The notes beneath the pieces were generated by a model that was given only the letters and a program-made list of their open reading frames with translations, made no database searches and was not told the DNA's origin. Below, in pieces: positions 9,946 to 21,877 of a stretch of 64,000 nucleotides of DNA. The position numbers and the translations under genes are program-made. The stretch's first letter is position 1. Every line of letters starts with the position of its first letter. Source of the stretch: Picochlorum sp. 'celeri' (taxonomy: Eukaryota; Chlorophyta; Trebouxiophyceae); NCBI GenBank assembly GCA_010909725.1, contig JAACMV010000027.1, forward strand, positions 124,001-188,000. The letters are read 5' to 3'.

Positions 9946-11012
9946 GTTAAGTTGACCAATAGGGTTTTTTATTTTATTTTTGCCACCTGTCTTGCATATC
10001 GTCTGGAATTTTCCTTTTATTCCCACACCTTGATCTTGCTATTTAATTCCAAAGTATGCCAATGTGAACATCCTGATTTGGAGCCCTCAGCGCGACCTGG
10101 CATCTGCAAAAGCCAAAGGTGCCTTCTGACCATGGTGCACCATGATTATACACGTATGTGTATATATCTTTGTCTAGAACGTATGATGATCATATTTCAG
10201 TCTGTACTCTGACGATGGAGGATTTTCGGGGGGCGCAGAAAGTGTACAATCATCAAGAGAACCGCTTGTGTACCTGTCTGTGATGGGTTGATACCCACAC
10301 CAAAATCCACCGCCACGGCCACGAGAATGCATGAAAATTTGATAGCACGTTTACAAAAACCTTTTGAAATGAGACAGCACGACGAGTATCAACTCAAAAC
10401 GCTCTCCGGGATCGAATCGCACGCTGTATGCCTGTACAAGACACACCTGACCCATACTGACGTCCCTGATGCACTGTTAGGGCTTGATGATGCATGAGGG
10501 TTTAGGGTAGCAATCCCACACCGAAAGTGTGAATTTGAACAAACGCAACCATTTGAATTGCAAATAAAAATATTGCACGGGACTATAGTAGTAGTATTCA
10601 ATTGATTACAAATCCCTACAAGGTCTACACGAAACCAGTGGGGTACCTACACCTCTTTTTGCTATTGCCCTAGAGGTCTGAGGTCCAGAATCTTGCTCAA
10701 ACGTTCACAAGAAATTAGAAGCATAAAAAGGGTGTGTTTTGGTCATTGTAATGGAAAATTGTGAGAGAAACATGGGGGTAGGGTTACATTTGACTTAAAC
10801 CAGCTGTCAGTTGTGGAATACTCCACCGCGACGGATGTCGGTCTAGGCCGGTTCCCGACAGGTCGATACAGATGCAGGTATAACCCTAGCGTTATAAAGA
10901 CTTGACTGAATGCTTGGGGCACTGGCGTAGGATCAATCGATAGTGATACGAATGTAATGTTGGATGATGTTGTTTTTTGTTCTTCTGCAGAGTCAGATCG
11001 TGCGTCGAGATC
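9946..11012 (+). other. Intergenic region before the permease, possible 5' UTR intron
   Basis: About 1.07 kb without a convincing gene. A strong acceptor-like sequence (TTTTTTGTTCTTCTGCAG) ends at 10990, shortly before the permease start, so a 5' UTR intron or small upstream exon is possible. A short hairpin (CACAC/GTGTG) lies near 10515. No mobile element or RNA gene was recognised. Confidence 0.4.
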
Positions 11013-13297
11013 ATGGTCAGCATGAAGAGGCCAGAATTCAAGAAGCCTGAATTTCTTGATAGACCCACCAGGGAGATTTTCCTGGGGGATTATGATTACA
11101 AATTCCTGTGCATGCCAAAATTGAACCCTTGGTCCAAGAACAGCCGCAAACCTCAACCGACATACGGCAAAGATGATTTTTTGGGCCTTATGCTGGCATT
11201 GGTGACGGGTCTGCAGCATTTCATGGCCTGTGTCGGTGGGTACGTGCAAGAGATGCTTGCTACGTGTGAATGACAACAATGAATTGTTTATTACACCCAG
11301 ATCCACTGCCATTTTGAGCGCACATACGGTGTTTCCCCATTTGATTCATTGCTGTCATTCAAATGTTTGAAAACGATGCAGTCTTAGATGATCAATCGAT
11401 TCATTCACCCATCATGTATCCATGCAAATTGCAGAATTATTACCCCACCGCTGCTTATTTACAACACAACTTTTGCAACATTTGGAGAGCGGGACAATGA
11501 AGTGGCGACATACCTTGTAAATGCTGCACTCATTGCCTCTGGGCTTTGCACCTGGCTTCAAGTGAGTTGTATTCCGCTCGGAAAGAGATTTCAGCTTGGA
11601 ACCGGTTTGCTTTCAGTTATGGGGACAAGTTTCACATGGCTTCCCATCGCTCAGGAAGCGTTGGTATTGCAAGCAACCGAAGACGGAAGATCATGGAATG
11701 AAGCTTATGGCTACGTTCTGGGAACGTTTGCTCTGTTTTCGATTGTTGAGATGGCTATCGCCTTCATTCCTCATCGTGTCATGCGCCGCGCAGTTCCTCC
11801 TCTTGTATCAGGCGTTGCTATAAGTCTCATTGGCATTGGTCTTGTTGGCTCTGGTATTAAGAATTGGGGTGGTGGTGTGTTCTGCGCAGATAACTTTAGG
11901 GGGATTTTACCTCCTGCGGAATTGGGTGATGAATGCTATGTTGAAAATGCAACAGCACCAGACGGTTTCTCAAGTATTGGGACATGCTATGCCTCCCCAA
12001 TCATCCCAAAGTGCTCCCCTGGAAATGGTGATGTTGTGGAGTTTTTCGGTCGAGGAGCCTATTTTGGAATGGGATGGGCAGTGGCAGGGTTCATGATTCT
12101 GATTGAGCTCTTTGGTTCTCCATTCATGAGAAATGGTAGTGTTGTCTTAGGACTTTTGTTTGGGTAGGTTTTTGTTTTTTGTGTATTGCTTATCATCTCC
12201 ATTCAACCTTGCTCCTTTTGAGCCATATGACAATCTTATACGTTTACTTCTCCTTCTTCTAATCGAGCATCGCTTTTGCTACTGACTTTGCAGCTGCTTC
12301 TTGTCCGCTGTCATCAAAGTAGATGGCAACAGTTACTGGACAACAGATATCATGGACAATGCTCCCGTGGTTACATTCTTGTGGACCACCACCTTCCCCT
12401 TGAAGATATATTGGCCTCTGATTATACCGTCCATTATTGCATACGTCATCACTGCTGTCGAGTCGATAGGAGACATTTCAGCAACAGAGGAGGCCTCTGG
12501 GCTTTTCCCTGAGGGAGAAGAGCATGACAAGAGAATTCAAGGAGGTATTCTTGGTGACGGTGTGAGTACTCTCTTCAGTACTCTTGGAATGAGTACTCCA
12601 AATACAACTTTTTCACAGAATAACGGAGTGATCAGTCTGACAGGATGTGCCAGTCGTGGTGCTGGATATGCTTGTGGATTTTTCCTGATATTATCTGGAA
12701 TCTTTGCCAAGGTCGGAGCATTTTTCGTGTCCATACCTAACTGTGTTCTTGGTGGAATGACGACGTACGTTGACCTTGATGAATCAAAATGTGACTGAAA
12801 GAGTAGTGCATGAGGATTCAATGAAACAATTTTTACGCTGCAGGTTCCTTTTTGCTAATGTTCTTGTATCAGGCATTCGTGTGATCAGCATGAATTTCAT
12901 TACCCGTCGGAATCGATTCATCATTGCCATGGCAATGTCTATTGGTGTTGGTGTCACGATTGTCCCCCAATGGGCTGCAAGTGCAAATGGACTGTGGCCT
13001 TTGGATCCAAACATGAGTGCTGGCTTGAGGGGTCTTCGCAGCACTGTGATCATCATTTTGTCGACAGGATATGCCATTGGAACTCTTATTGCCATGTTCT
13101 TACACCTGATTTTACCAGTGAGTGAAGAGGACAATGTCTCGGTACGTGCGGTACGTCTGCACCATGCTGAGAAGGTTGATGACCTGATTAGTGAAGAGGA
13201 TGCAAGCCACTCAAAAGCCGAGAGAAAGTTGAGCGAGGAGGAGGATATAAGCCATCCCTCCATGGTGAAGAAGGGAGATGAAACTGGAATTGTTTGA
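11013..13297 (+). CDS. Nucleobase transporter of the NAT/NCS2 family
   Basis: This membrane carrier imports xanthine, uric acid or uracil (or ascorbate in some animals) with H+ or Na+. Four exons (11013-11239, 11435-12163, 12294-12764, 12844-13297) all join in phase 2, giving 626 residues; introns are 195, 130 and 79 bases. Key motifs: the QH motif in GLQHFMA, VGGIITPPLL across the first junction, the TM8 motif AVESIGDISATEEASG, the signature region with FSQNNGVISLTGCASRGAG, and GGMTTFLFANVLVSGIRVIS across the last junction. The N-terminus (GDYDYKFLCMPKLNPW) matches fungal and plant members. The acidic Ser-rich tail (EEDISHPS) may be a regulatory or endocytic signal. It lies between two duplicated gene junctions. 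Confidence 0.92.
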
Positions 13298-13740
13298 AAC
13301 ATGAAAACTCAAGACCTATCGTGTATACTTTCGGATATCGAAAGTCTTGTAGAGTAATTTTAGCGCGTTTATTTGAACTATGAAATCTTGACCATGCTGG
13401 GCAATGTGTTGCATCGTGCAATTTGCATGTACTTGAATTATTTCATCATTAGTGTTTGGGAATTATCTAATAGCGTATTCGAACTAATTTCTTATTTCAA
13501 TAGAGCTGTACATTATTGAGTTTGTAATAATAATGTGGCGCACCATGAGGAAAGTACCTACTCAAGGCCTCAAGGATTTCCCACCGACTTATATCTTCTC
13601 ATCATGGCATGAGCAACTTTGAATTTATTTAATGATCAGGAGCTCCACTATTTTGGCATACCCAAGCATAACACCTCACACACCAACTCTGGTTGTCAAT
13701 GGACTAATTTTGGCAACTTGTTATCACATGTCATGTTTGG
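13298..13740 (+). other. Intergenic region after the permease
   Basis: These 443 bases hold the permease 3' UTR, with a perfect 7-bp hairpin ACTTTCG-GATAT-CGAAAGT at 13327-13345. The rest is AT-rich and shows no coding frame. Confidence 0.5.
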
Positions 13741-13755
13741 CAGGAAGAAATTGTG

Positions 13756-13886
13756 GAGTTGATAGGCTTTAGTTTGACTGCTCACGGAAAAACTATTCTT
13801 TCAAGTTGAGGAAGTAGAAATGACGAGCCTCCGTCGAAAAAGGATGAGAAGATTCAGTTATATCGAAAAATACAGACATATGAGTG
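13756..13886 (+). pseudogene. Relic of the METTL21-like gene 3' end
   Basis: This aligns with 9683-9810. Shared blocks include GAGTTGATAGGCT, GTTTGACT, GTTGAGGAAGTAGA, AAGATTCA(A/G)TTATATCGA and ACATATGA. The frame is broken: the codon after Val-Asp-Arg-Leu is TAG, and there are small indels. Similarity continues into the reductoisomerase 3' flank (GTTTTACATTGGCTATG on both sides). Confidence 0.85.
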
Positions 13887-13916
13887 GATGTTATAATGTT
13901 TTACATTGGCTATGAA

Positions 13917-15776
<1,860 letters not shown>

Positions 15777-16070
15777 AGTAGTTCAAAATGTTTGAAGTAT
15801 TGGTTCGAGATTAATTAATTAATCGAAGAGGGGCGTATCGGTGGACTGAGCATTGCCATGTATGCATTCCCATATGGAGATGGGTGGTCTCGCCGCCGTC
15901 GATGTTCCAATCGGTCGAATGCCAATTTGATGGGACGGCAACCCATACCGCATGCCCTTGACAATCCCCGAAGGAATCATTGCATGCATTTGGCCTACTA
16001 TGGCGCTGATTGGCTTCATCTACTGGCATAAAATCAGGAATAATGTGTCGGCTTGTGTGAGAATTCATGC

Positions 16071-17627
16071 ATGGCACATTTGAGCGTCATGGGGGCACAT
16101 TCAACAGCTACAGTATTTTGCTCATGGATGGAGTCCATGCATATTATTTACAACACCCAAGCCATCAAAGTGATTGGATCGCAGCCGGGAGCCATGCTGA
16201 TTGAGGCTGTGTCTGATGTGGATCAAGGAGAAACGTTGGCGACCATTCCGAAAGAAGCATGCATAACAGTGTATACGACAGAGCTCACTGATATCTTGGC
16301 AGAAGAAGAGTTGGCAGGTGGGCTTGGTTTGGTGATTGCGGTGTGGTATGAGAAAGGATTGGGAAAGCTATCCAAGTGGTCAGGGTATTTCATGTCGATG
16401 AGAGAGAGGGAGTACTTGCCAATCTTTTGGTCGGAGGAGGAGCTGAAACAGCTCCAAGGGACAGAGGTGTTTGGATGTACAGATTCAGATAGACGGGATA
16501 TTGAAGAGGATTACGAGCAGCACGTGGTGCCGCTGATGCAAAAGTATCCAGAGGCGTTTAAAAATGTATCAGATACGAGTCTAGAGGCGTTTAAAAATGC
16601 GGCATCTCTCGTGGCATCCAGGGCTTTTGCTGTGGATGAGGAACACGGAGATGGCATGGTGCCTCTAGCTGATGTATTCAACCATAAAGTGTCCATCGTG
16701 AAACTGAGCGACGATTATGCAATCCACGGAGCCGAAGACACTTCCTCCGACAGCTCATATCACAGTGGAGAAGAAGAAGGAGGAGGAGAAGAGGAAGAAG
16801 AACATGATCATGATGATGATGATTCCACCGCAGGTCTACAACATTTGCCTTGCCCACAAGAAGATGAAGACTTCACCATGTGTGGTATGAAGCAAGCGAA
16901 TCAGCTTCCATTACGCCTTCATATAGCTATCATTGATGATACTGAAAACGATTCCCTAAAGATAATAGCTGCTTCTCCAATTGAGCGAGGAAAGGAGATC
17001 TTCAATACATATGGAGAACTTGGCAATGCAGAGCTGGTGAAAAAGTATGGGTTTTGTGTACCTGAAAATCCCTTCACGTTCGTCAGTTTGGATAAGAGCT
17101 GTGTCTTTTCAGCAGTTGAAAATTTAGTCAAACGTACCGCCAAGCGCCGAAAGATCCAGGGGAAGAATGTGTACGGCTCTGTTCAGCAGATACTTGTGGA
17201 ACAAACCATGCTTGCAGATGAGAGCGACGACGAGCCATTTCATCTTCATCCAAATGGATATATTAGTGTTTCCATCCTAGTATACCTAATAACAATGATA
17301 CATGGGCTCTGTGGAGTAGATGTTGATCCAGTGGAAGAGTTTCTAGCCACACATGCCACAGAGGCACTCAACAACCCAGAGCCAGTGTCCATGTCATGGG
17401 CACTCTCCCACATCGAGAGTTCCCTCGTGAAGCAGCACCACATCGCTGATTCTCTGGTATCTGATATGACTCAAAATCTCACAGACGCATTGATCGAAGC
17501 CACAGAACGGAGGCTGATGGCATATGGTCAGGCAGAAATGAATTCGGTCCAGGAGGCAGCCAAGATCCTTCGAGACTCTGAAATAACCATTCTAAAGGAC
17601 TTTCTTGCAGCAATAAAACGTGAATAA
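16071..17627 (+). CDS. SET-domain protein lysine methyltransferase, SETD6/RKM4-like
   Basis: Members methylate lysines on ribosomal proteins, RuBisCO or chromatin proteins. The domain opens with FCSWMESMHIIYNTQAIKV, followed by DVDQGETLATIPKEACIT, the ALASRAF-equivalent ASLVASRAFAVDEEHG, and MVPLADVFNH, the hallmark of the split SET domain. The second half has LKIIAASPIERGKEIFNTYGELGNAELVKKYGF, including the NTYG cofactor and catalytic motif. A C-terminal substrate-binding domain follows. A 55-residue highly acidic insert (EEEGGGEEEEEHDHDDDD) splits the SET domain. I use the ATG at 16071; 16089 is equally possible. Single exon, about 518 residues. Substrate unknown. Confidence 0.82.
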   Translation: MAHLSVMGAHSTATVFCSWMESMHIIYNTQAIKVIGSQPGAMLIEAVSDVDQGETLATIPKEACITVYTTELTDILAEEELAGGLGLVIAVWYEKGLGKLSKWSGYFMSMREREYLPIFWSEEELKQLQGTEVFGCTDSDRRDIEEDYEQHVVPLMQKYPEAFKNVSDTSLEAFKNAASLVASRAFAVDEEHGDGMVPLADVFNHKVSIVKLSDDYAIHGAEDTSSDSSYHSGEEEGGGEEEEEHDHDDDDSTAGLQHLPCPQEDEDFTMCGMKQANQLPLRLHIAIIDDTENDSLKIIAASPIERGKEIFNTYGELGNAELVKKYGFCVPENPFTFVSLDKSCVFSAVENLVKRTAKRRKIQGKNVYGSVQQILVEQTMLADESDDEPFHLHPNGYISVSILVYLITMIHGLCGVDVDPVEEFLATHATEALNNPEPVSMSWALSHIESSLVKQHHIADSLVSDMTQNLTDALIEATERRLMAYGQAEMNSVQEAAKILRDSEITILKDFLAAIKRE

Positions 17628-17655
17628 AAATATAAAATATTTTCTGAATGAATGA

Positions 17656-18402
17656 ATGCCATATAGAGCCATGATTGCAGTAAAACACTGTCACTGCGTG
17701 ACAAACCGAACTTTGGGCTTGTTTCAAACGCTCCCGAAACGAATCCCCACGGTAATCCAACCAAATCTATCTGTATGTAATTTTACTTATAAAACATTGG
17801 TCTGCATCCATTGTGCGTACGAGATCTGTGCTGTTTCTGAGCGATAAGACAATTGTCTGTGTGTGTGTGTTCAGCAGAAAACGCCTTTCATTGTAACGAG
17901 AGCGCGGGAAGATGGGGCTCCGGGAGAGCCCAAGAACGCAATTGCCATTCCAGAAGGTTTACGGACAGCGGGCTCGGTATTTGTCCTGGCTGGGTTTCTC
18001 AAGATTTTGATTGTGTGCTTTCCATTCTCAACAATGGCAATCTCCATGTATTTCCAAGGCCTGTGCGATTTGGGTACATGGGCTGCAATCAAGATGATAC
18101 CCATTGCTGTAGGGATACTTGCGCTTGGTAAAGTCATCGTAGATAGAAAGATTCACGAGAGGCGATGGGCTGCTAGTGGTATTGCAGTTGCTGGGGTGCT
18201 TGCTCTGGTTTTGAGCAGATGGGCATTTGCACGCCCACGTCCGAGTCCTTTGGATCCCGCATTAGCTCGATATAGACAGTATGCACAACAGGCTGCAGCT
18301 GCTGCAGCGAAGAAGGGAGAGCAGCAGCAACCAAAGAGGCAGCTTGATCCAAAGTTGACTGAGAGAGCTGCCCATTTGAAATCTCAAACACGGTTTCGAT
18401 GA
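17656..18402 (+). CDS. Small membrane protein, unknown function, two exons
   Basis: Exon 1 (17656-17751, ending IPT, donor GTAATC) joins exon 2 (17878-18402, starting KTPFIVTRARED) in phase 0 through the acceptor TTCAGCAG, about 206 residues. The acceptor is a tandem CAGCAG; use of the first CAG would add one Gln. Three hydrophobic segments are visible (GSVFVLAGFLKILIVCFPF, AIKMIPIAVGILALG, ASGIAVAGVLALVLSRW), then an Ala/Gln/Lys-rich soluble tail. The frame of exon 2 has no ATG before the first helix, so an upstream exon is needed. No family recognised. Confidence 0.5.
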
Positions 18403-18504
18403 TGCATGCGGCAGTTGTTATATTGTACTACTACTAATTAATATATAGATATTCATGAATATATGAGATGGAAAAAACAAATAGAACTAGAAAATCAAAC
18501 CAAC

Positions 18505-20142
18505 TTATTCCCTCCTCGGACGGACCCTTCTGTGCACTATCAAATCTCCAACAGGAGATTCCTCATGGCGGGCATGAACTTGCCCAACGTGTGTCCGGGA
18601 TCTGTAATGCGAGACTGTGGGAGGTGTGGTGGCAATGACCGTCAAAAGCTCGCTCTGGAGTTGTGGACATGTCTTTATCAAATACTCATACCCCTCTGTG
18701 GCCATGACTGCTTGCAAGTGTTTTGATACAAACTCCAAACAGACCCTTTTCAGCTCTCTCGCATTATTTTGCTCTGCCAAGGCAAGGGTTGTTGCCACCG
18801 TTTCTACTGCGACAGAATCACACAGTCGCTGCTCGCAGATGCAACGCAATCGAATCAGCTGAAATCTGTCAGCAGCTGCCAAAAGGTGCTGGGCCATTGG
18901 TACATCCAACTTTGAGTCTTGGAGTTCTGGCGGCAGCACATCCGCGTATGCGAAATAAAGCAGTGTCTTAAAGACTGGTGCGCGAACATCCTTGATGGTG
19001 ACTACATCTTGCTTTCCCTCTTTCATAGGACCTGTCAACAGTGCCTTGAAGACGGGCGACCGTGCTGACAGTATAATCTTGTGTGCTTCCATCTTCAAAT
19101 CGTCCACGTTGAAAACAACATCTGGGGACACGTGCTCTTCAAACAGCTGCAATAAATTTGTTCCCAGATTTGGAGGAGGCACCACCACTGCTTTAGGGGT
19201 TTTTGCAGGGAGCACTTGCCTTGACAAGGCTCCCCCCGTTGAAACAACAAGCTCAATCTGATATCGAATCACAATAGTATCATTAACCAGGAGCCCTCTT
19301 CCTGGATCTTCCAAAAGGCTCTTCTTGACAAACTTTCTATACCCATGGCAATTTCTTGCATTTGGATCCTGCCGAGCACAGCTAATCTTGACTGCACCCT
19401 GATCCCTTCTTCTCCCTTTCGAAACATCAAGATTTCGATTTGTCTGATCCACCAATGTGAATCTGTGGAATGCTCTGACCACGCGCCCCTCAGATGTGCT
19501 CACCACACCCTGAGGAGAATCTGTTTCTCCTATGAGAGCGACAAATAATGCACAGTAATCATTCCCAACATTATGCCCAACATTATGCACAGGCATTACT
19601 GGTGTAAGAACCTCCTCTGGCTGGCCACCTGCAGCTGTTGCAACAGGTGCTGGCTGCCCCACAGCCCCCGCTCCTGCTCCTTGATCTCTCCCAGCCCCTT
19701 CCATCTGCCCAGACGCACGTCTAGCATCAAGCGTTGTCCCTCCCACCGCATTATTATTAGCAGCATTCGGAGCTGATGCAGCCATATTCAGTCCATGCTG
19801 CACCTCGGCGGAACTTCTCTTACCATCAGGGTAAAACAGCAACACCCACTCATGGCCCCCCACCTCAAATCTCTCGGATGCAATAGGCTCACCATCCCCA
19901 ATCCCTTTTATCAAGCTATATCCCACAATAGTGTGTTCATGCTCACCGACAATGGTATCAGTCACAGTTTTCGACACTGACTTTCCAGGAGTCTGAGTTT
20001 TCCCCTGCCTCGAATCCCCATCGCCCTCCCCAGGCGTTGTCAGATCAAACGTCATCTCCAAATTAGTCGGAGGAACATCATTATTCTGCTGATTATCATG
20101 TGCTAGCCTGTGGGCCTGTGTATCACTCCGTGTGTTGGGCAT
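18505..20142 (-). CDS. MATH-BTB protein (BPM/SPOP type CUL3 adaptor)
   Basis: These proteins bring substrates bound by the MATH domain to CUL3 ubiquitin ligases through the BTB domain. The 545-residue single-exon protein starts at the ATG at 20142 (MPNTRSDTQ). The MATH part shows YSLIKGIGDGEPIASERFEVGGHEWVLLFYPDG, then after a gap YCALFVALIGE, VRAFHRFTLVDQ, and RKFVKKSLLEDPGRGLLVNDTIVIRYQIELV. An Ala/Gly/Gln-rich insert of about 80 residues splits it. The BTB part follows (SPDVVFNVDDLKMEAHKIILSARSPVFKALL), with a BACK-like helical tail (LLAAADRFQLIRLRCICEQ). The C-terminus is basic (VHRRVRPRRE) and may be a nuclear signal. Architecture is clear; substrates unknown. Confidence 0.9.
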   Translation of the reverse strand: MPNTRSDTQAHRLAHDNQQNNDVPPTNLEMTFDLTTPGEGDGDSRQGKTQTPGKSVSKTVTDTIVGEHEHTIVGYSLIKGIGDGEPIASERFEVGGHEWVLLFYPDGKRSSAEVQHGLNMAASAPNAANNNAVGGTTLDARRASGQMEGAGRDQGAGAGAVGQPAPVATAAGGQPEEVLTPVMPVHNVGHNVGNDYCALFVALIGETDSPQGVVSTSEGRVVRAFHRFTLVDQTNRNLDVSKGRRRDQGAVKISCARQDPNARNCHGYRKFVKKSLLEDPGRGLLVNDTIVIRYQIELVVSTGGALSRQVLPAKTPKAVVVPPPNLGTNLLQLFEEHVSPDVVFNVDDLKMEAHKIILSARSPVFKALLTGPMKEGKQDVVTIKDVRAPVFKTLLYFAYADVLPPELQDSKLDVPMAQHLLAAADRFQLIRLRCICEQRLCDSVAVETVATTLALAEQNNARELKRVCLEFVSKHLQAVMATEGYEYLIKTCPQLQSELLTVIATTPPTVSHYRSRTHVGQVHARHEESPVGDLIVHRRVRPRRE

Positions 20143-21137
20143 GTTGAATTTTTCTTCCACGACCAGACACGTGACGTTTCCAAGCCAATGTATCCACCTT
20201 CTCAAGCAAGGCGTGCAGAAAAATCGAATATAAGAATGTTATGAATCAAAAGATACTGTCAAGTATCCAAATATAGCTCTATTTCCACCCCGTCGACGTG
20301 GAATCCCTCGTGGATAAATCTTCTCAAATACGCCGACGCTCTGTATTCTTACGGCTATAGGCCGGAAATAATACTCTCGTGGAGAAAGGGCCTGTTCTTA
20401 CAGGCACTGAAACACTTGTATCTCCGTACTTGTTTGGGTCGTCAGCGCAACAGTGTTCACCCACACCGTTTCGATTTTTGACTGGACTATACTGTACTCT
20501 ATTTCACTTGACAGATATCTATATATCTAAAAGTATGATTCAATAACACAATAGGCAAGAGAGTTGGTTATGTGTCCAATCGGGGGATGAGTTTGCTCAT
20601 CGTCGCGACGGTCCGCATCGATCAGTGCCGGGGCTGAGCCGAGGAGGACCTTTCAGGAATGCCTGATACAGGCACGCAAGCCTGATTCAGCCTTATCTAT
20701 TGAAAGCTTCCAGTTGAACTTGGATATGGGTGAATTCAAGTGCGGTGGCACTGAAGACCATTTGAGTCGTCGTTACTCCTAGGAGCAGGCCTGCTGCCGT
20801 TGCAGAAGGACAAGGAGGTGTCAAAGCTCCTCCTTGCTGGAGATTGCTGCTGGCTGCGACGCAGAACATGGATTGTTGGACTGGCGTTTCATATTTTTTC
20901 CTTTGATATATGTAATACGCGCGTGAAGACTGAATGGGTACACAACGAGGAGTATGGAACCACACTGGAGAGAAGGAGAGAGAGGGAGAGAATCTGACGT
21001 GGCACGAGATTCAAACAAGGCGCCCGAAACGTGGGAACATGTCGGGCATTCATAAGAAGCACGCATTGGCTTTGGACCCATAACGAAAAGTGACACATAT
21101 CCATACATTCATATGTAATTGGCATTCAAATGCATTT
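20143..21137 (+). other. Intergenic region between divergent genes
   Basis: About 1 kb between the MATH-BTB start and the frataxin-like start. It holds both promoters and, at 20586-20836, a cluster of strong hairpins described separately. A 57-codon frame on the minus strand (about 20693-20872) overlaps the hairpins and is not convincing as a gene. Confidence 0.5.
20586..20836. ncRNA. Candidate structured RNA (strand unknown)
   Basis: Several perfect helices lie close together: GATGAG-TTTG-CTCATC (20586-20601); GGTCC at 20610-20614 with GGACC at 20646-20650, enclosing a small GGCT/AGCC hairpin; TGCCTG-ATA-CAGGCA (20660-20674); the palindrome GCAGGCCTGC (about 20784); and CAAGGAGG with CCTCCTTG (20811-20836). 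The region is more GC-rich than its flanks. I looked for conserved blocks of U snRNAs, SRP, RNase P and RNase MRP and found none. The helices could also be regulatory DNA. Confidence 0.3.
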
Positions 21138-21797
21138 ATGATGAAAAGGGCGGCGTATTCGCTGTGTCGTGCACTTTCGTGCCGGAGAGCTCTCGTCCAA
21201 GGGAGTGTCGTTATGGACACTCCTGCTGTGTGGGGTGCTGGGGATATTCCTATAGTTTCTCAATGGCGTACTGGTGTGAGTGTGACGAGTACAAAGGATG
21301 AGAATAAGAATTTTGTGCGTCCCACGGACATTGACTATTGCACAAAGGATTACACCAGAGATGTAGGCCATTCAAAGGATGTGGACAACAGCAGTGCTGT
21401 TATGACGCCCGAGCAATTTCACCACATTGCAGATATTTATCTTGGGGGTCTTTGGAATCGATTTGAGTCGCAGTTGCGCAAGTGTGAAGGCGAATCATAC
21501 CCTTACACTGTGGAGATGGTGGATGGTTGCTTGAGACTCAATCTAGATCCACACTCTGGTTCCGTGACTGTTGAGAAGCACCCGCATATGGCGAGTTTGA
21601 TCGTGAAGTGCGCAATGCCAAGTGTTGCTGGAGGGGGATGTGGAGAGTCTATGGACGTTGCCGAGTTTCACTATTCTCATGAGGAGGTGGATTTTGTTGA
21701 CGGACCTATTAGGCTTCACGAGTTCCTTGAGCAGTACTTTGCAGAGCATTTGAAGGTCTTGATGGATCTATCACCAAAAGTGAATGGCCCTGGATGA
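21138..21797 (+). CDS. Frataxin-like protein
   Basis: Frataxin promotes iron-sulfur cluster assembly in mitochondria. The frame starts at ATG 21138 (MMKRAAYSLCRALSCRRALVQG), a basic amphipathic leader typical of mitochondrial import. After about 90 residues comes a domain laid out like frataxin: helix MTPEQFHHIADIYLGGLWNRFESQL, strands with YTVEMVDGCLRLNLD and SVTVEKHPHMASLIVKCAMP, a loop, and the closing FHYSHEEVDFVDGPIRLHEFLEQYF, which matches the family's RLHELL-type final helix. The conserved IWLSSP-type strand is replaced by LIVKCAMP and lacks its Trp. 219 residues, single exon. I rate this a divergent frataxin or paralogue; the order of elements is convincing, the residues less so. Confidence 0.55.
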   Translation: MMKRAAYSLCRALSCRRALVQGSVVMDTPAVWGAGDIPIVSQWRTGVSVTSTKDENKNFVRPTDIDYCTKDYTRDVGHSKDVDNSSAVMTPEQFHHIADIYLGGLWNRFESQLRKCEGESYPYTVEMVDGCLRLNLDPHSGSVTVEKHPHMASLIVKCAMPSVAGGGCGESMDVAEFHYSHEEVDFVDGPIRLHEFLEQYFAEHLKVLMDLSPKVNGPG

Positions 21798-21877
21798 TGA
21801 TGGTATAAAGAGTGCTGATTGACGTGTTGCCAACCCTGCTTTGCCATGTTTTTTTATTTGCTTTGTTTACATGTAAT

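Noticed and set aside
10430..10497. Fragment resembling the TDIPDAL motif of the METTL21-like gene
   Set aside because: Only about 20 bases agree; too short to call a third relic.
10490..10512. Telomere-like GGGTTTAGGG
   Set aside because: Single unit, not an array.
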